From positions 1 through 64,000 of the forward strand of contig JAPLKT010000121.1 of the NCBI GenBank assembly GCA_026387895.1: DNA of 64,000 bases. Reading direction: 5' to 3'. This document shows positions 8,739 through 16,977 of the stretch, in pieces. The notes beneath the pieces are model-generated. The model was given only the letters and a program-made list of their open reading frames with translations. It made no database searches and was not told the DNA's origin. Position numbers and translations under genes: made by a program. Origin of the DNA: Gemmatimonadota bacterium (GTDB lineage Bacteria > Gemmatimonadota > Gemmatimonadetes > Gemmatimonadales > Gemmatimonadaceae). The first letter of the stretch is position 1; each line of letters begins with the position of its first letter.

Positions 8739-9200
8739 TCAGCCTTTCTTGGCGAGGGAGAGGAGGCGTTTTGCGACGCGTTCGCGCGCGGAGTCGGAGC
8801 GACAGATGATGAGGATCGTGTTTTCGCCGGCGATGGTGCCGAGGACGTCCGGGTTCCCTTCGTTGTCGATTGCTTCGGCGATTGGCTGTGCGCCGGCGAC
8901 GACCGTGCGGACGACGATGAGTTCGCCGGTAACGTCCAGTCGGGCGAAGAGCTGCGGGAAGATTGACGCGAGGGTGGCGCGTCCGTCTTCCGAGGAGGAG
9001 GCCGCTTCGGGGACTGTGTAGCGGATGCCCGTTGGGGTAGGAATCCGCGCGATGCGCAGGTCGCGCATATCGCGCGAGAGGGTGGACTGGGTGACGTCCC
9101 ACCCGCGTTCGGCCAGGAGCTGACGGAGCTCTTCTTGGCTGCCAACCGGGCGAGTCGCGATGATCTCTCGGATCACCGTCTGGCGTTCGCGCTTGGTCAT
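8739..9200 (-). CDS. argR: Arginine repressor
   Basis: 153 residues, the usual ArgR length. The N-terminal winged-helix domain (about 1-70) shows REIIATRPVGSQEELRQLL and the recognition helix region VTQSTLSRDMRDL, typical of ArgR. The C-terminal domain (about 80-150) carries GTIAGENTILIICRS, the core involved in hexamer formation and L-arginine binding. With arginine bound it should repress arginine biosynthesis genes through paired operator sites. It is divergent from argCBD; a clear palindrome overlaps the argC start, and an AT-rich inverted repeat precedes argH. That arrangement supports local control of both operons. Confidence 0.96.
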   Translation of the reverse strand: MTKRERQTVIREIIATRPVGSQEELRQLLAERGWDVTQSTLSRDMRDLRIARIPTPTGIRYTVPEAASSSEDGRATLASIFPQLFARLDVTGELIVVRTVVAGAQPIAEAIDNEGNPDVLGTIAGENTILIICRSDSARERVAKRLLSLAKKG

Positions 9201-9262
9201 GTGTGGCGGGAGTTGAGGTGCATTCGTAGGGTAGCGTATAAAGCGGCGTCGCGTAAGAAGGG

Positions 9263-9291
9263 TTGACAGTCGACGCTTGCTTACTTATGCA
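9263..9291 (+). promoter_or_regulatory. argC promoter, likely leaderless
   Basis: TTGACA (9263-9268) is a perfect -35 box. With a 17-bp spacer the -10 is TATGCA (9286-9291). Transcription would then start near 9298, next to the ATG at 9299. No Shine-Dalgarno sequence precedes that ATG, which supports a leaderless message. Confidence 0.6.
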
Positions 9292-9305
9292 TTATACAAT
9301 GCATA
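9286..9305. promoter_or_regulatory. ARG-box-like operator overlapping the -10 box and start of argC
   Basis: TATGCATTATACAATGCATA has perfect 8-bp arms (TATGCATT / AATGCATA) around a 4-bp centre, ATAC. It covers the -10 box and the start codon of argC. A palindrome of about 18-20 bp with an AT-rich centre is the form known for ArgR operators, though the half-site differs from the E. coli TGAAT. The neighbouring argR makes repression by ArgR the likeliest role. Confidence 0.65.
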
Positions 9306-10261
9306 GAATACCAATTGGCGTCCTCGGCGCAAGTGGGTACGCCGGACGAGAGCTCTGTGCCCTCGTTCGGAAACACCCCAATCTCCGCTTGGCCTTTGCC
9401 ACAGCCAATGAACAGGCGGGGCGCACGGTCGAGCTTCCTGGCGGCGGCGAGGTCACCTTTGTCGCAACGGAGCAGGCGCCGCTGGCTGATGCGCAGCTGA
9501 TCTTTAGCTCGCTGCCGCATGGGGCCTCCAAGGCGTGGGTCGAGAAAGCGCGCGCCGCGGGTGCCAAGGTGGTCGACCTCTCGCACGACCTGCGCATCGG
9601 CAACGGTGTGGACGGCGTTGTCTACGGCTTGACCGAGCTCTACCGCGATCAAATTCGTGGCGCCGATGTTGTCGCGAATCCGGGGTGCTATCCGACCTCG
9701 ATTTCTCTCGCGCTCCTTCCGCTGATTGAGCAGGGGCTGATCGCGCACAACGCGACCATCATTGCCAACTCCGCCAGCGGTGTCACGGGAGCGGGCTTCA
9801 CGGCGCGCACTGATCTGCTCTTTGGCGAGATCACCGAGAACTATCGCGCCTACGGCACCGGCAACACGCACCGTCATCTCAACGAGATGCGCGCGCTGCT
9901 CAGCACGTTGAAGTCCGACGCCGAGTTGGTGTTTACGCCGCATTTGCTGCCGATCGCACGCGGGATTTTGTCGAGCATCACGGTGCCGCTCCGCGGGAAC
10001 CTGGACGACGCGATGGCGCCGTTTCGTTCGCGCTACGGCACCGAGCCGTTCATTGAACTTGCGAGCGCGCCGCCGGAGTTGCGGCATGTCACGGGGCGCA
10101 ACACGGTGCGGATTTTCGCGCAGCCGTTGGCGCATCTCAAGCAGCCGACGCTCCTCGTTCTCTCGGCGATCGACAACCTCGTGAAGGGGGCCGCTGGCCA
10201 GGCGTTGCAGAATGCCAACCTGATGCTTGGCCTCGAAGAAACGGCGGGACTCCCGGTATGA
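9299..10261 (+). CDS. argC: N-acetyl-gamma-glutamyl-phosphate reductase
   Basis: 320 residues from the ATG at 9299. ATG at 9287 is also in frame, and TTG at 9263 is really the -35 box. The enzyme reduces N-acetylglutamyl phosphate to the semialdehyde with NADPH, the third step of ornithine synthesis. The N-terminus has the nucleotide-binding IGVLGASGYAGREL. The catalytic Cys lies in NPGCYPTS near residue 130. The later GTGNTHRHLNEM and TPHLLPIARGI are conserved catalytic and substrate-binding segments. The stop overlaps the argB start by four bases (ATGA). An ArgR-like palindrome covers its start, so expression should respond to arginine. Confidence 0.96.
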   Translation: MHRIPIGVLGASGYAGRELCALVRKHPNLRLAFATANEQAGRTVELPGGGEVTFVATEQAPLADAQLIFSSLPHGASKAWVEKARAAGAKVVDLSHDLRIGNGVDGVVYGLTELYRDQIRGADVVANPGCYPTSISLALLPLIEQGLIAHNATIIANSASGVTGAGFTARTDLLFGEITENYRAYGTGNTHRHLNEMRALLSTLKSDAELVFTPHLLPIARGILSSITVPLRGNLDDAMAPFRSRYGTEPFIELASAPPELRHVTGRNTVRIFAQPLAHLKQPTLLVLSAIDNLVKGAAGQALQNANLMLGLEETAGLPV

Positions 10262-11034
10262 AGCGGGTGGTAAAGATTGGTGGGCGTGCGCAGGGCGACT
10301 CGCGTCTCCCCGCGGCACTTGCTGCCGCACTTGCTGCAGCTGCCACGCCGCCGACCGGCGGGTTTCTGTGCGTTGTGCACGGCGGCGGCGACGAAGTCAC
10401 CAATCTCCAGCAGCGGCTTGGGCTGCATTCGGCGTTCATTGGCGGGCGTCGGGTGACGAGCGTCGAGGATTTGGAAATTGTGCGGATGGTGTTGTCGGGC
10501 GCTTCGAACAAACGAATTGTGGCGCAGTTGATTTCGCAGGGCGTGAACGCGGTGGGCATCTCGGGTGAAGATGCGTCGTTGTTTACGGCGCGGATCACGG
10601 ATCCAGCGATGGGGCGAGTGGGTGGACACGTCACGGTCAACGCAGCCCTCATTCAGCACTTGGTGCAGGGCGGGTTCGTGCCGGTGATTTCTCCGCTCGC
10701 GCGTGATGCGGAAGATCGCGCGGGCGCAGGACTCAATGTGAATGGCGACGATGCCGCCGCTGCGCTCGCTGCCGCGCTTGCCGCCGACGAGTTGGTACTC
10801 GTGGCTGATGTGCCAGGCGTGCTCGAAGCGGGAGCCGTTATCCCAACGATTGACGAATCAATGGCGCAGCGCTTGATCAGCAGTGGTGTGGCCGCCGGTG
10901 GAATGGCCGCCAAGCTCGACGCCGCACTCACCGCACTGCGCGGTGGTACAAAAGTGGTGCGTATTTCAGGACTCGACGGTATTAGTGACAGCAGCGCGGG
11001 GACGCGCATCGTGCTTTCCTCCCCTCAGGCGTAA
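10258..11034 (+). CDS. argB: Acetylglutamate kinase
   Basis: 258 residues, at the short end of the amino-acid kinase family. It phosphorylates N-acetylglutamate with ATP. The N-terminus has VVKIGGRA, carrying the catalytic lysine, then VVHGGGDEV, the phosphate-binding glycine loop. NVNGDDAAAALAAALAADEL and LVADVPGVL form the ATP site, and GVAAGGMAAKLDAA supplies the second lysine. It is translationally coupled to argC. An N-terminal helix seen in arginine-inhibited hexameric kinases is absent, so feedback inhibition of this enzyme may be weak; that is an inference. A poly-Ala stretch early in the protein is a compositional quirk. Confidence 0.95.
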   Translation: MKRVVKIGGRAQGDSRLPAALAAALAAAATPPTGGFLCVVHGGGDEVTNLQQRLGLHSAFIGGRRVTSVEDLEIVRMVLSGASNKRIVAQLISQGVNAVGISGEDASLFTARITDPAMGRVGGHVTVNAALIQHLVQGGFVPVISPLARDAEDRAGAGLNVNGDDAAAALAAALAADELVLVADVPGVLEAGAVIPTIDESMAQRLISSGVAAGGMAAKLDAALTALRGGTKVVRISGLDGISDSSAGTRIVLSSPQA

Positions 11035-11042
11035 GAGACATC

Positions 11043-12230
11043 ATGGCGACGCACACGACTTCCACCCCACAGACCGACTCGCTGCTCGGCGTCTACAAAA
11101 AGCCGCCCATGGAGTTTGTGCGCGGCGCTGGCGTGCACCTGTATGACGCCGATGGCAAGAGCTATCTCGACTTTGTCGCCGGTATCGCGGTGAATGCACT
11201 CGGCTACGGCGATGCCGGCGTAGACGCCACGATGCGCGAGGCGATGGCGACCGGGATTCTGCACACGTCGAACTTGTATCGCACGTCGCCGGGCGAGCAG
11301 CTGGCCGACAAGCTCGTGGCACACACCTTCGCTGATCGCGTATTCTTTTCGAACTCTGGCGCAGAGGCAAACGAAGGGGCGTTTAAAATTGCGCGTCGCT
11401 GGGGTCGGTCGGTTGGTGGGACTGCCAAGCATGAGATCGTGTCGTTGCGCGGTGCCTTCCATGGTCGCTTGATGGGCACGCTCGCGGCGACGGATCGCCC
11501 GTCGTATCGCGCCCCCTTCCGGCCGCTCGCCGGTGGTATTTCCATTATGGAACGCGATCTCGACGAGCTCGCGGTCAACCTCCATTCAGAGACGGTGGCG
11601 GCGGTGATCGCTGAGCCGATCCAGGGTGAGGGCGGTGTGCGCGTGCTCGACACGGCATTCTTGCAGGGACTCCGCGCGCTCACGCAGGAGCGGAACATCG
11701 CGTTGATTCTCGACGAGATTCAGTGCGGCTACGGGCGCACGGGCACGTTTATGGCGCATGAGCATTGGGGCATCACGCCGGACATTCTCACCGTCGCAAA
11801 GCCGATGGCCGCTGGATTGCCGATGGGCGCGGTTCTCACCACCAAGGCAATCGCCGAGCCAATGCAGCCTGGCGATCACGGCACCACGTTCGGTGGCGGG
11901 CCTTTTGTGGCGGCGGTGGGCAATCACGTGTTTGATCGCTTGTCCGACCCAGCACTGCTCGCGCATGTGACGGAGCAGGGGAAGTTTATTGGCGCCACGT
12001 TGCAGGTAATCGCGCAGAAATCGGCGAAGATTCGTGCGGTACGTGGAATGGGATTCATGTGGGGGATCGATGTTGTGGACCCCGCCAAGGACATCATCGG
12101 GCGTTGCATGGAAGCGGGACTGCTGGTGTGTTCCGCAGGGGAGCACACGCTTCGCTTACTTCCGCCGCTCGTGATGTCGCGTGACGAGCTTGCGCGCGGT
12201 CTCCAGCTGCTGGAGTTAGCGATCGGCTGA
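11043..12230 (+). CDS. argD: Acetylornithine aminotransferase
   Basis: 395 residues. This PLP-dependent class III aminotransferase converts N-acetylglutamate semialdehyde to N-acetylornithine. Features in order are YLDFVAGIAVNALGY near the N-terminus, FFSNSGAEANEGAFKIAR (the PLP phosphate contact), AFHGRLMGTLAAT, LDEIQCGYGRTG with the Asp that contacts the PLP ring nitrogen, and TVAKPMAAGLPMGAV, whose Lys forms the Schiff base. GTTFGGGPFVAAVG follows. It starts 8 bp after argB. No argJ, argA, argF or argG is present in this window, so the remaining pathway steps must be encoded elsewhere. Confidence 0.95.
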   Translation: MATHTTSTPQTDSLLGVYKKPPMEFVRGAGVHLYDADGKSYLDFVAGIAVNALGYGDAGVDATMREAMATGILHTSNLYRTSPGEQLADKLVAHTFADRVFFSNSGAEANEGAFKIARRWGRSVGGTAKHEIVSLRGAFHGRLMGTLAATDRPSYRAPFRPLAGGISIMERDLDELAVNLHSETVAAVIAEPIQGEGGVRVLDTAFLQGLRALTQERNIALILDEIQCGYGRTGTFMAHEHWGITPDILTVAKPMAAGLPMGAVLTTKAIAEPMQPGDHGTTFGGGPFVAAVGNHVFDRLSDPALLAHVTEQGKFIGATLQVIAQKSAKIRAVRGMGFMWGIDVVDPAKDIIGRCMEAGLLVCSAGEHTLRLLPPLVMSRDELARGLQLLELAIG

Positions 12231-12262
12231 TCGCGACACCAGAACCGGGACTACCGATGCAA

Positions 12263-12299
12263 CGAGGGGGAGCGCCGACTGTGTCGGCGCTCCCCCTCG
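12263..12299. terminator. Perfect 17-bp hairpin between convergent argD and the 12315 gene
   Basis: Arms 12263-12279 and 12283-12299 are perfectly complementary with a 3-nt TGT loop. Neither side has a strong T run. Its position between two convergent genes makes a bidirectional terminator likely. Confidence 0.7.
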
Positions 12300-12314
12300 C
12301 GACTTCCGGACTGA

Positions 12315-13409
12315 CTAGTTGCCGGGCTTCTGGCAGCCGTAGCGGAATTCTTTCTCGGCTGCCTTCGGATTCGCGGCGATCTTCCAGAATTCCGCGTTCC
12401 ACTTGAGCATCGACTTGCTCTTATCGGGGGCGAGCGAGGGGACCTTGGAGAGCCACCCGTCGATGACGTCCTTCTTCGCGAGGAACGCATCGAGTGTCGG
12501 CTTGAGCTGCGCGGCGTTGAGGCAGGGGCCGCGGTAGAGGCGATCCGTGACGTTGCGAATCTTGAGGCGGGAGTCTGGCGCCGAGTAGCGCGTGTTGACC
12601 GCGCCCGACCAATCGAAGTCATAGGCGACGGGATCGAGCTTTGCCGTCGCGGAATCCCGCAGCATCACAATGTTGTGCAGGGCGGAGAGCGACCAGTCGG
12701 TGTTGCCGATGAAGTACTCCCACACACTGACGCGGGCGAGTGCCGCAGCGTCCACATCGTCGAACAGGGCGCCCTGTGTGGTGTCCGGCTTCATGTTGAG
12801 GTGCTGACCCACATCGCTGATGTCTTCGACGAAGAAGGCCCAGCTGGTGATGGGCTTTTCTTTGCCAAGGGAATCCTTGTAGGTGATGCGCGCGAGACGG
12901 ACGCGGAAGCTCTCTTTCGAAAGTTCGTTGTACATCTTGTAGAGCGCGTACTCCTGAAGGATGTACTGCTCATAGTCGCTGTTCCCTGGGCGGCAGTTCG
13001 TGGTGATTTTCACCTTTGCGAGCCCGTTGAAGATCGACTCTTTTGCGTCTTTCCCCTTCCAGTTGAGCCAGAGTGGCGGGAACTCACAGTTGCGCGCTTG
13101 GCGACGGAAGTGCCCGCGCGCGCGGAGGGTGACGGGGAAGCTGACCTGCTTGCCGCCGGCACCCGCGTAGCTGAGCATCCCGTTGTGCTTATTCAGCGCC
13201 AAGCTGTCGCGCTGGCGGATAAGGGCCGTCAACTCGGTGGTGATAGTGATGTTCACCACGGAATCGCCCTTGAAGAGCTTCTCCTGGGCATCCGCACGCG
13301 TGGCGGCGGCGAGGGACGCTATCGCGCACAAGGCAAAAAACGCGCGCGTGATGCCGGTGATGCTGGTGATGCCGGTGATGCTGCTGAATAGGGTGCGGGT
13401 TCTGGTCAT
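12315..13409 (-). CDS. Secreted conserved protein, possibly distantly CotH-kinase-like
   Basis: 364 residues. The N-terminus is basic and hydrophobic (FFALCAIASLAAATRADAQ), a signal peptide. It is preceded by an ITGITSITGIT stretch encoded by short direct repeats near 13350-13390. The body has RARGHFRRQARNCEFPPLWL, YEQYILQEYALYKMYNEL, RVRLARITYKD and DPVAYDFDWSGAVNTRYSAP. The overall order (a beta start, a helix that names a polypeptide-wide YEQYxLxEY, then a DxDW motif) is reminiscent of CotH-type atypical kinases, but I cannot confirm the catalytic residues. Four Cys could form disulfides. GGAGCTGA before the ATG is a fair ribosome-binding site. Function is unknown. Confidence 0.75.
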   Translation of the reverse strand: MTRTRTLFSSITGITSITGITRAFFALCAIASLAAATRADAQEKLFKGDSVVNITITTELTALIRQRDSLALNKHNGMLSYAGAGGKQVSFPVTLRARGHFRRQARNCEFPPLWLNWKGKDAKESIFNGLAKVKITTNCRPGNSDYEQYILQEYALYKMYNELSKESFRVRLARITYKDSLGKEKPITSWAFFVEDISDVGQHLNMKPDTTQGALFDDVDAAALARVSVWEYFIGNTDWSLSALHNIVMLRDSATAKLDPVAYDFDWSGAVNTRYSAPDSRLKIRNVTDRLYRGPCLNAAQLKPTLDAFLAKKDVIDGWLSKVPSLAPDKSKSMLKWNAEFWKIAANPKAAEKEFRYGCQKPGN

Positions 13410-13718
13410 TTCAGCTCCAAGCGTACAAAGTGTGGACCGGTAACGTGCAGAGGGCAGTTGAGATGGTCTCGAGGATTCTGAATCATGCGAAAGCCTGTCG
13501 CAAAGTTGTACGTCGGGAAGTTAGACGGCAACCGGCGAGGGGGCTATGCCACCAGGGCCGGGGAGCGAAGGGGCGGTTGTCCGGGGACTCGGCTCGTGGA
13601 TCAGAACGAGTTCCCCACTGGCGCACCTCGCGACCGCGGGGCATCCTACTAGCTACTAAATGACTGTACGCCGACTCCGTCGCGGGGCGGCTCCTTCGTA
13701 CTGCCTCAGGATTGGTGC
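13410..13718. other. 309-bp divergent intergenic region
   Basis: This separates the 12315 gene (minus) from the PafA-like gene (plus) and must carry both promoters. I see G-rich runs and several short inverted repeats near 13540-13640, but no recognised riboswitch, RNA gene or reading frame with a family. No confident promoter hexamers were found. Confidence 0.5.
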
Positions 13719-15314
13719 ATGTTTCGTCGTGCAATTGCGGCCGCTGTGCTGTCGACTGTTCTGGTCTCTCCGATTACCGCGCAGCAGGCGGCGGCGCCTA
13801 ATCCCGCTGCGCGCCCTACGCTGGTCGTTTTTATCACGATTGACCAGATGCGGGCCGACTATTTCGATCGCTTCAAGTCGCAGCTCACGGGCGGACTCAA
13901 GCGCCTGCACGACGAGGGGGCGTTCTTCCCGCAGGGCTTTCAAGACCACGCCATCACGGAGACGGCGCCGGGTCACGCGGCCACGATGTCGGGACGATTC
14001 CCCGTGCATACGGGAATTGTGATGAACACCAAAGGCGTGAACACGCCGACGGCGCCGCTGATCAAAGCACCGGAGCTTGGCGCGTCCCCGTTCCGCTTCC
14101 AAGGCACGACACTGACCGACTGGCTGCGCGCGGTGAACCCGCAAACGCGTGTCCTGTCGGTGTCACGCAAGGATCGCAGCGCGATTCTGCCGATTGGTCG
14201 GAGCAAGAGCCCCGTATACTGGTGGTCAGGGAATGGGACCTTCACCACGAGCACATACTACGCGGACTCGCTCCCGTCGTGGGTAAATGCGTTCAATGCA
14301 CGAAAGATCGCGCAGTCGTACGCGGGGAAGACGTGGAATCTCTTGCTTCCCGCGAGCGCATATCCTGAACCAGATAGCGTGAGCATCGAGAGTCTTGGGA
14401 TTGATTACGCCTTCCCACACGAGATGCACAACGATGCGAGTTACGCCGCCCAAAACATAGCGGGGTTTCCGTGGATGGATGACCTCACGCTCGCGTTTGC
14501 GCTCGACGGCCTCTCAAAGCTGCAACTCGGCGCCACGCCGGATCGCACGGACATCCTGGCAATTTCGTTGTCGACCACCGATGCGATTGGGCATCGGTTC
14601 GGCCCCGACTCGCGCGAACTGCACGATCAGATTCTCCGCCTTGATCGCGCGCTGGGGGTGTTTCTCGATTCACTGTTCACGTTGCGCGGCGAGAAGAATG
14701 TCCTCATCGCGTTGACGGCCGATCACGGCGTGACCCCGTTCCCAATGCTCCGGTCGAAGATCTATCCGAATCAGGATGCCAAGCGCGTGTCGATCGAAAA
14801 CGCAATGCTCGCGTTGCGGACGCGACTCGGCGACGCCGGAGTCGACGCATCAGCGGTGGATTTCGAGGACGGCGTCCTCTCGGTGGTCAAGCCTGAGGCG
14901 TTTACCAACGCAGGGGTGAACGCCGAGCAGACGCTGACCAGCTTTGCACGCGACATCTCGCAGGTGCAAGGGATCCTGCGCGCGGATCTGCTCAGCACCC
15001 TCGCCAAGGCAGACACCGTCCACGACACCCTCGCGCGTCGTTGGCTGCACATGTTCTCTCCCGCGGGACCAATGCGCGTGGTTATTACCCTCACGCCATA
15101 CAGCTATTGGTACGCCACGAACTACGCGACGCACGCGTCTCCGCACGACAGTGATGCGAACGTCCCCATCCTGTTTTGGGGCGCCGGGATTAAGCCGGGG
15201 ATGCATCCTGAATCTGTACGCGTGGTCGACATGGCGCCGACGCTCGCCGCGCTGCTCAAAGTCACTCCGCTCGAGAAACTCGATGGTGTTGTGCTGCGCC
15301 AGGTGATTCGGTAG
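13719..15314 (+). CDS. PafA-like alkaline phosphatase
   Basis: 531 residues, similar in length to PafA enzymes. A signal peptide (AIAAAVLSTVLVSPITAQQ) directs it to the periplasm. The alkaline phosphatase superfamily fold begins with FITIDQMRADYFDRF, whose Asp binds zinc. The nucleophile region is AITETAPGHAATMSG, where the Thr after the Glu-type motif is the expected PafA nucleophile. SRKDRSAILP holds the Lys and Arg that bind phosphate in PafA. LSTTDAIGHRFGPDS and TADHGVTPFP supply further metal ligands. It probably releases inorganic phosphate from many phosphomonoesters. It heads a run of six plus-strand genes, the next starting 3 bp after its stop. Confidence 0.9.
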   Translation: MFRRAIAAAVLSTVLVSPITAQQAAAPNPAARPTLVVFITIDQMRADYFDRFKSQLTGGLKRLHDEGAFFPQGFQDHAITETAPGHAATMSGRFPVHTGIVMNTKGVNTPTAPLIKAPELGASPFRFQGTTLTDWLRAVNPQTRVLSVSRKDRSAILPIGRSKSPVYWWSGNGTFTTSTYYADSLPSWVNAFNARKIAQSYAGKTWNLLLPASAYPEPDSVSIESLGIDYAFPHEMHNDASYAAQNIAGFPWMDDLTLAFALDGLSKLQLGATPDRTDILAISLSTTDAIGHRFGPDSRELHDQILRLDRALGVFLDSLFTLRGEKNVLIALTADHGVTPFPMLRSKIYPNQDAKRVSIENAMLALRTRLGDAGVDASAVDFEDGVLSVVKPEAFTNAGVNAEQTLTSFARDISQVQGILRADLLSTLAKADTVHDTLARRWLHMFSPAGPMRVVITLTPYSYWYATNYATHASPHDSDANVPILFWGAGIKPGMHPESVRVVDMAPTLAALLKVTPLEKLDGVVLRQVIR

Positions 15315-15317
15315 CCG

Positions 15318-15944
15318 GTGAAGCGAACCACGCCCGCGGCGGTTGCGGTCTCACCCCTGACCCAAGCCTTCGATGCGATGCGCTTTGGTTCGGCGCGGAC
15401 GCTCGATTTGCGCACCTCGATGCCGACCGCGGAGCAGGCCGTGCAGCGACTCGATCCGTGGATGCGGCAGAAGCAGGTGGAGAAGGCTGGCGATGTGCTG
15501 GTGATCACTGGACGAGGCAATGGGAGTCCGGGCGGGGTGGCCGTGGTGCGTGTTGCCGTGCGCAAAGCACTCACGCAACTCAAACGGAAACGGGTTGTGG
15601 CTGACGTGCAGGAACACACGCCCGGATCGTATGTTGTAACACTCGAACAGACGGCCGCACTGTTCGAAGCGGGGAAGCGCACACGCGATTCCGAATGCGC
15701 ACCATCTGTGCGGCTAACCGAAGTGCGCGGACTCGAACTTCAGACCGTGACCTTGCTCCGTACACTTTCCGCGCGCGCGCTCGACGCCTTGGGTGCGCCT
15801 CGTTCGGAGCGCTTTATGACGGATGAGTTCCAACGCCAGTTCTCGGTGCTCTCGGCGGCAATCCCCGCCGACGCGCCGGATCGTGAAGTTCGACTCCGCG
15901 AGATAATTGCGGCCGCATTGGAAGCCTACGACGACGCTGAGTGA
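15318..15944 (+). CDS. Smr-domain-like protein
   Basis: 208 residues, GTG start 3 bp after the phosphatase stop. Residues about 28-100 look like an Smr domain: TLDLRTSMPTAEQAVQRLDP corresponds to the LDLHG start, and DVLVITGRGNGSPGG to the HGxG loop, with Gly-Arg-Gly in place of His-Gly-Lys-Gly. Smr domains bind or nick nucleic acids, in MutS2 and in stand-alone proteins. Loss of the usual His may mean binding without cutting. The C-terminal half is helical with no recognised family. Its stop overlaps the next gene by GTGA. Confidence 0.7.
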   Translation: MKRTTPAAVAVSPLTQAFDAMRFGSARTLDLRTSMPTAEQAVQRLDPWMRQKQVEKAGDVLVITGRGNGSPGGVAVVRVAVRKALTQLKRKRVVADVQEHTPGSYVVTLEQTAALFEAGKRTRDSECAPSVRLTEVRGLELQTVTLLRTLSARALDALGAPRSERFMTDEFQRQFSVLSAAIPADAPDREVRLREIIAAALEAYDDAE

Positions 15945-16915
15945 CTCCACCACTCGCTTCGGTGCATCGCGCCGAGGCGAGCTCCCCCGACACCTCGACG
16001 CCCGTGACGAAAGCACCTCCACTGATGGAGCAGCGCCGCCTCGGGCGATCCGGAAGAACCGCGTCGATTGTGACGCTCGGCACTTCACGGCTCGCCGCCC
16101 TCGGACAGCAGGACGCGATCACACTCATTCGTGAGGCCATCGATCACGGCGTCAATGTGATCGAGACCGGATGGGCCTATGGTGATGGGAAGGTGGAGCG
16201 GTGGCTCGGCCTCGCGCTTAAGGATGGGTATCGTGACAAAGTGATGCTGGTGTGGCAGTGCGGTGCGTACCGTCGTGACTACAAGACCGCCATGCAGCAG
16301 TTCGATGAATCGTTGCGGCGCGTGGGCACGGACCGCTTCGATATCTGGTCGTTTGGTGAAATGATTTACGACAATGACCCTGACTGGCTCGACGATCATG
16401 GCGGCCTCGACGCCGCGCAGGAAGCGCGCGATCAGCGACGGATCAGCGGCATTGGGTTCAGTGGGCATAAGTCTCCGCATATCCATCTCAAGTTGTTGCA
16501 ACGCGGCTTCGCGTGGGATGTGGTGCAGATGCCGCTGAATCCACTCGACGCGACCTACCGCTCGTTTGAGAAGCAAGTGCTGCCGGAGGCCGTCAGGCGC
16601 GGCATCGCGGTTATCTCGACGAAGCCGATTGCCGGGGGCGCGATTGCGCACGCCAAAATTGTGAAGCCCGATGAGGCGCTGCGGTACTGTTTCTCGCTCC
16701 CGGTGAGCTCTGTTCAGTGTGCCGCAGACGACCGTGCGACGCTCAAGAAGAACCTCAAACTGGCGGCGACGTACAAGCCGTATCACGCTGGGGAGATGGA
16801 TCTGCTGCGCCAAAAGAGCAAGCCGATCGCTGGTGATGGTCGGTTTGAGCGCTATAAAAGCACCCAAGAGTTCGACAGTCCGTTAGGGCAGGCGGCACAC
16901 GGATTTCTCAAGTGA
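15941..16915 (+). CDS. Aldo/keto reductase family protein with degenerate active site
   Basis: 324 residues from GTG 15941, which overlaps the upstream stop (GTGA). The ATG at 16025, starting MEQRRLGRSGRT, is where relatives usually begin, and may be the true start. The fold is a TIM barrel of the aldo/keto reductase superfamily, closest to the sub-family with YDNDPDW and GFSGHKSPHIHLK. The catalytic Tyr is present (ETGWAYG, Y80 in long numbering). The usual Asp is Glu75, the usual Lys position reads Gln (LVWQCG), and the usual His reads Gly (SFGEM). Most of the tetrad is therefore missing. It may be a non-enzymatic or altered-function relative. It lacks a cysteine iron-sulfur C-terminus. Confidence 0.85.
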   Translation: MTPPLASVHRAEASSPDTSTPVTKAPPLMEQRRLGRSGRTASIVTLGTSRLAALGQQDAITLIREAIDHGVNVIETGWAYGDGKVERWLGLALKDGYRDKVMLVWQCGAYRRDYKTAMQQFDESLRRVGTDRFDIWSFGEMIYDNDPDWLDDHGGLDAAQEARDQRRISGIGFSGHKSPHIHLKLLQRGFAWDVVQMPLNPLDATYRSFEKQVLPEAVRRGIAVISTKPIAGGAIAHAKIVKPDEALRYCFSLPVSSVQCAADDRATLKKNLKLAATYKPYHAGEMDLLRQKSKPIAGDGRFERYKSTQEFDSPLGQAAHGFLK

Positions 16916-16977
16916 TGGCTCGCGCTTTCGTCGCGTGGCCCGTCGATCGTGAATGTTTCTCACACCATCCGGTCTTT

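Noticed and set aside
9281-10330. A 349-residue minus-strand open frame opposite argC
   Set aside because: argC has clear catalytic motifs; the reverse frame is Arg-rich noise.
13410-13718. A possible riboswitch in the G-rich divergent gap
   Set aside because: No conserved riboswitch core could be recognised by eye; a covariance search would be needed.
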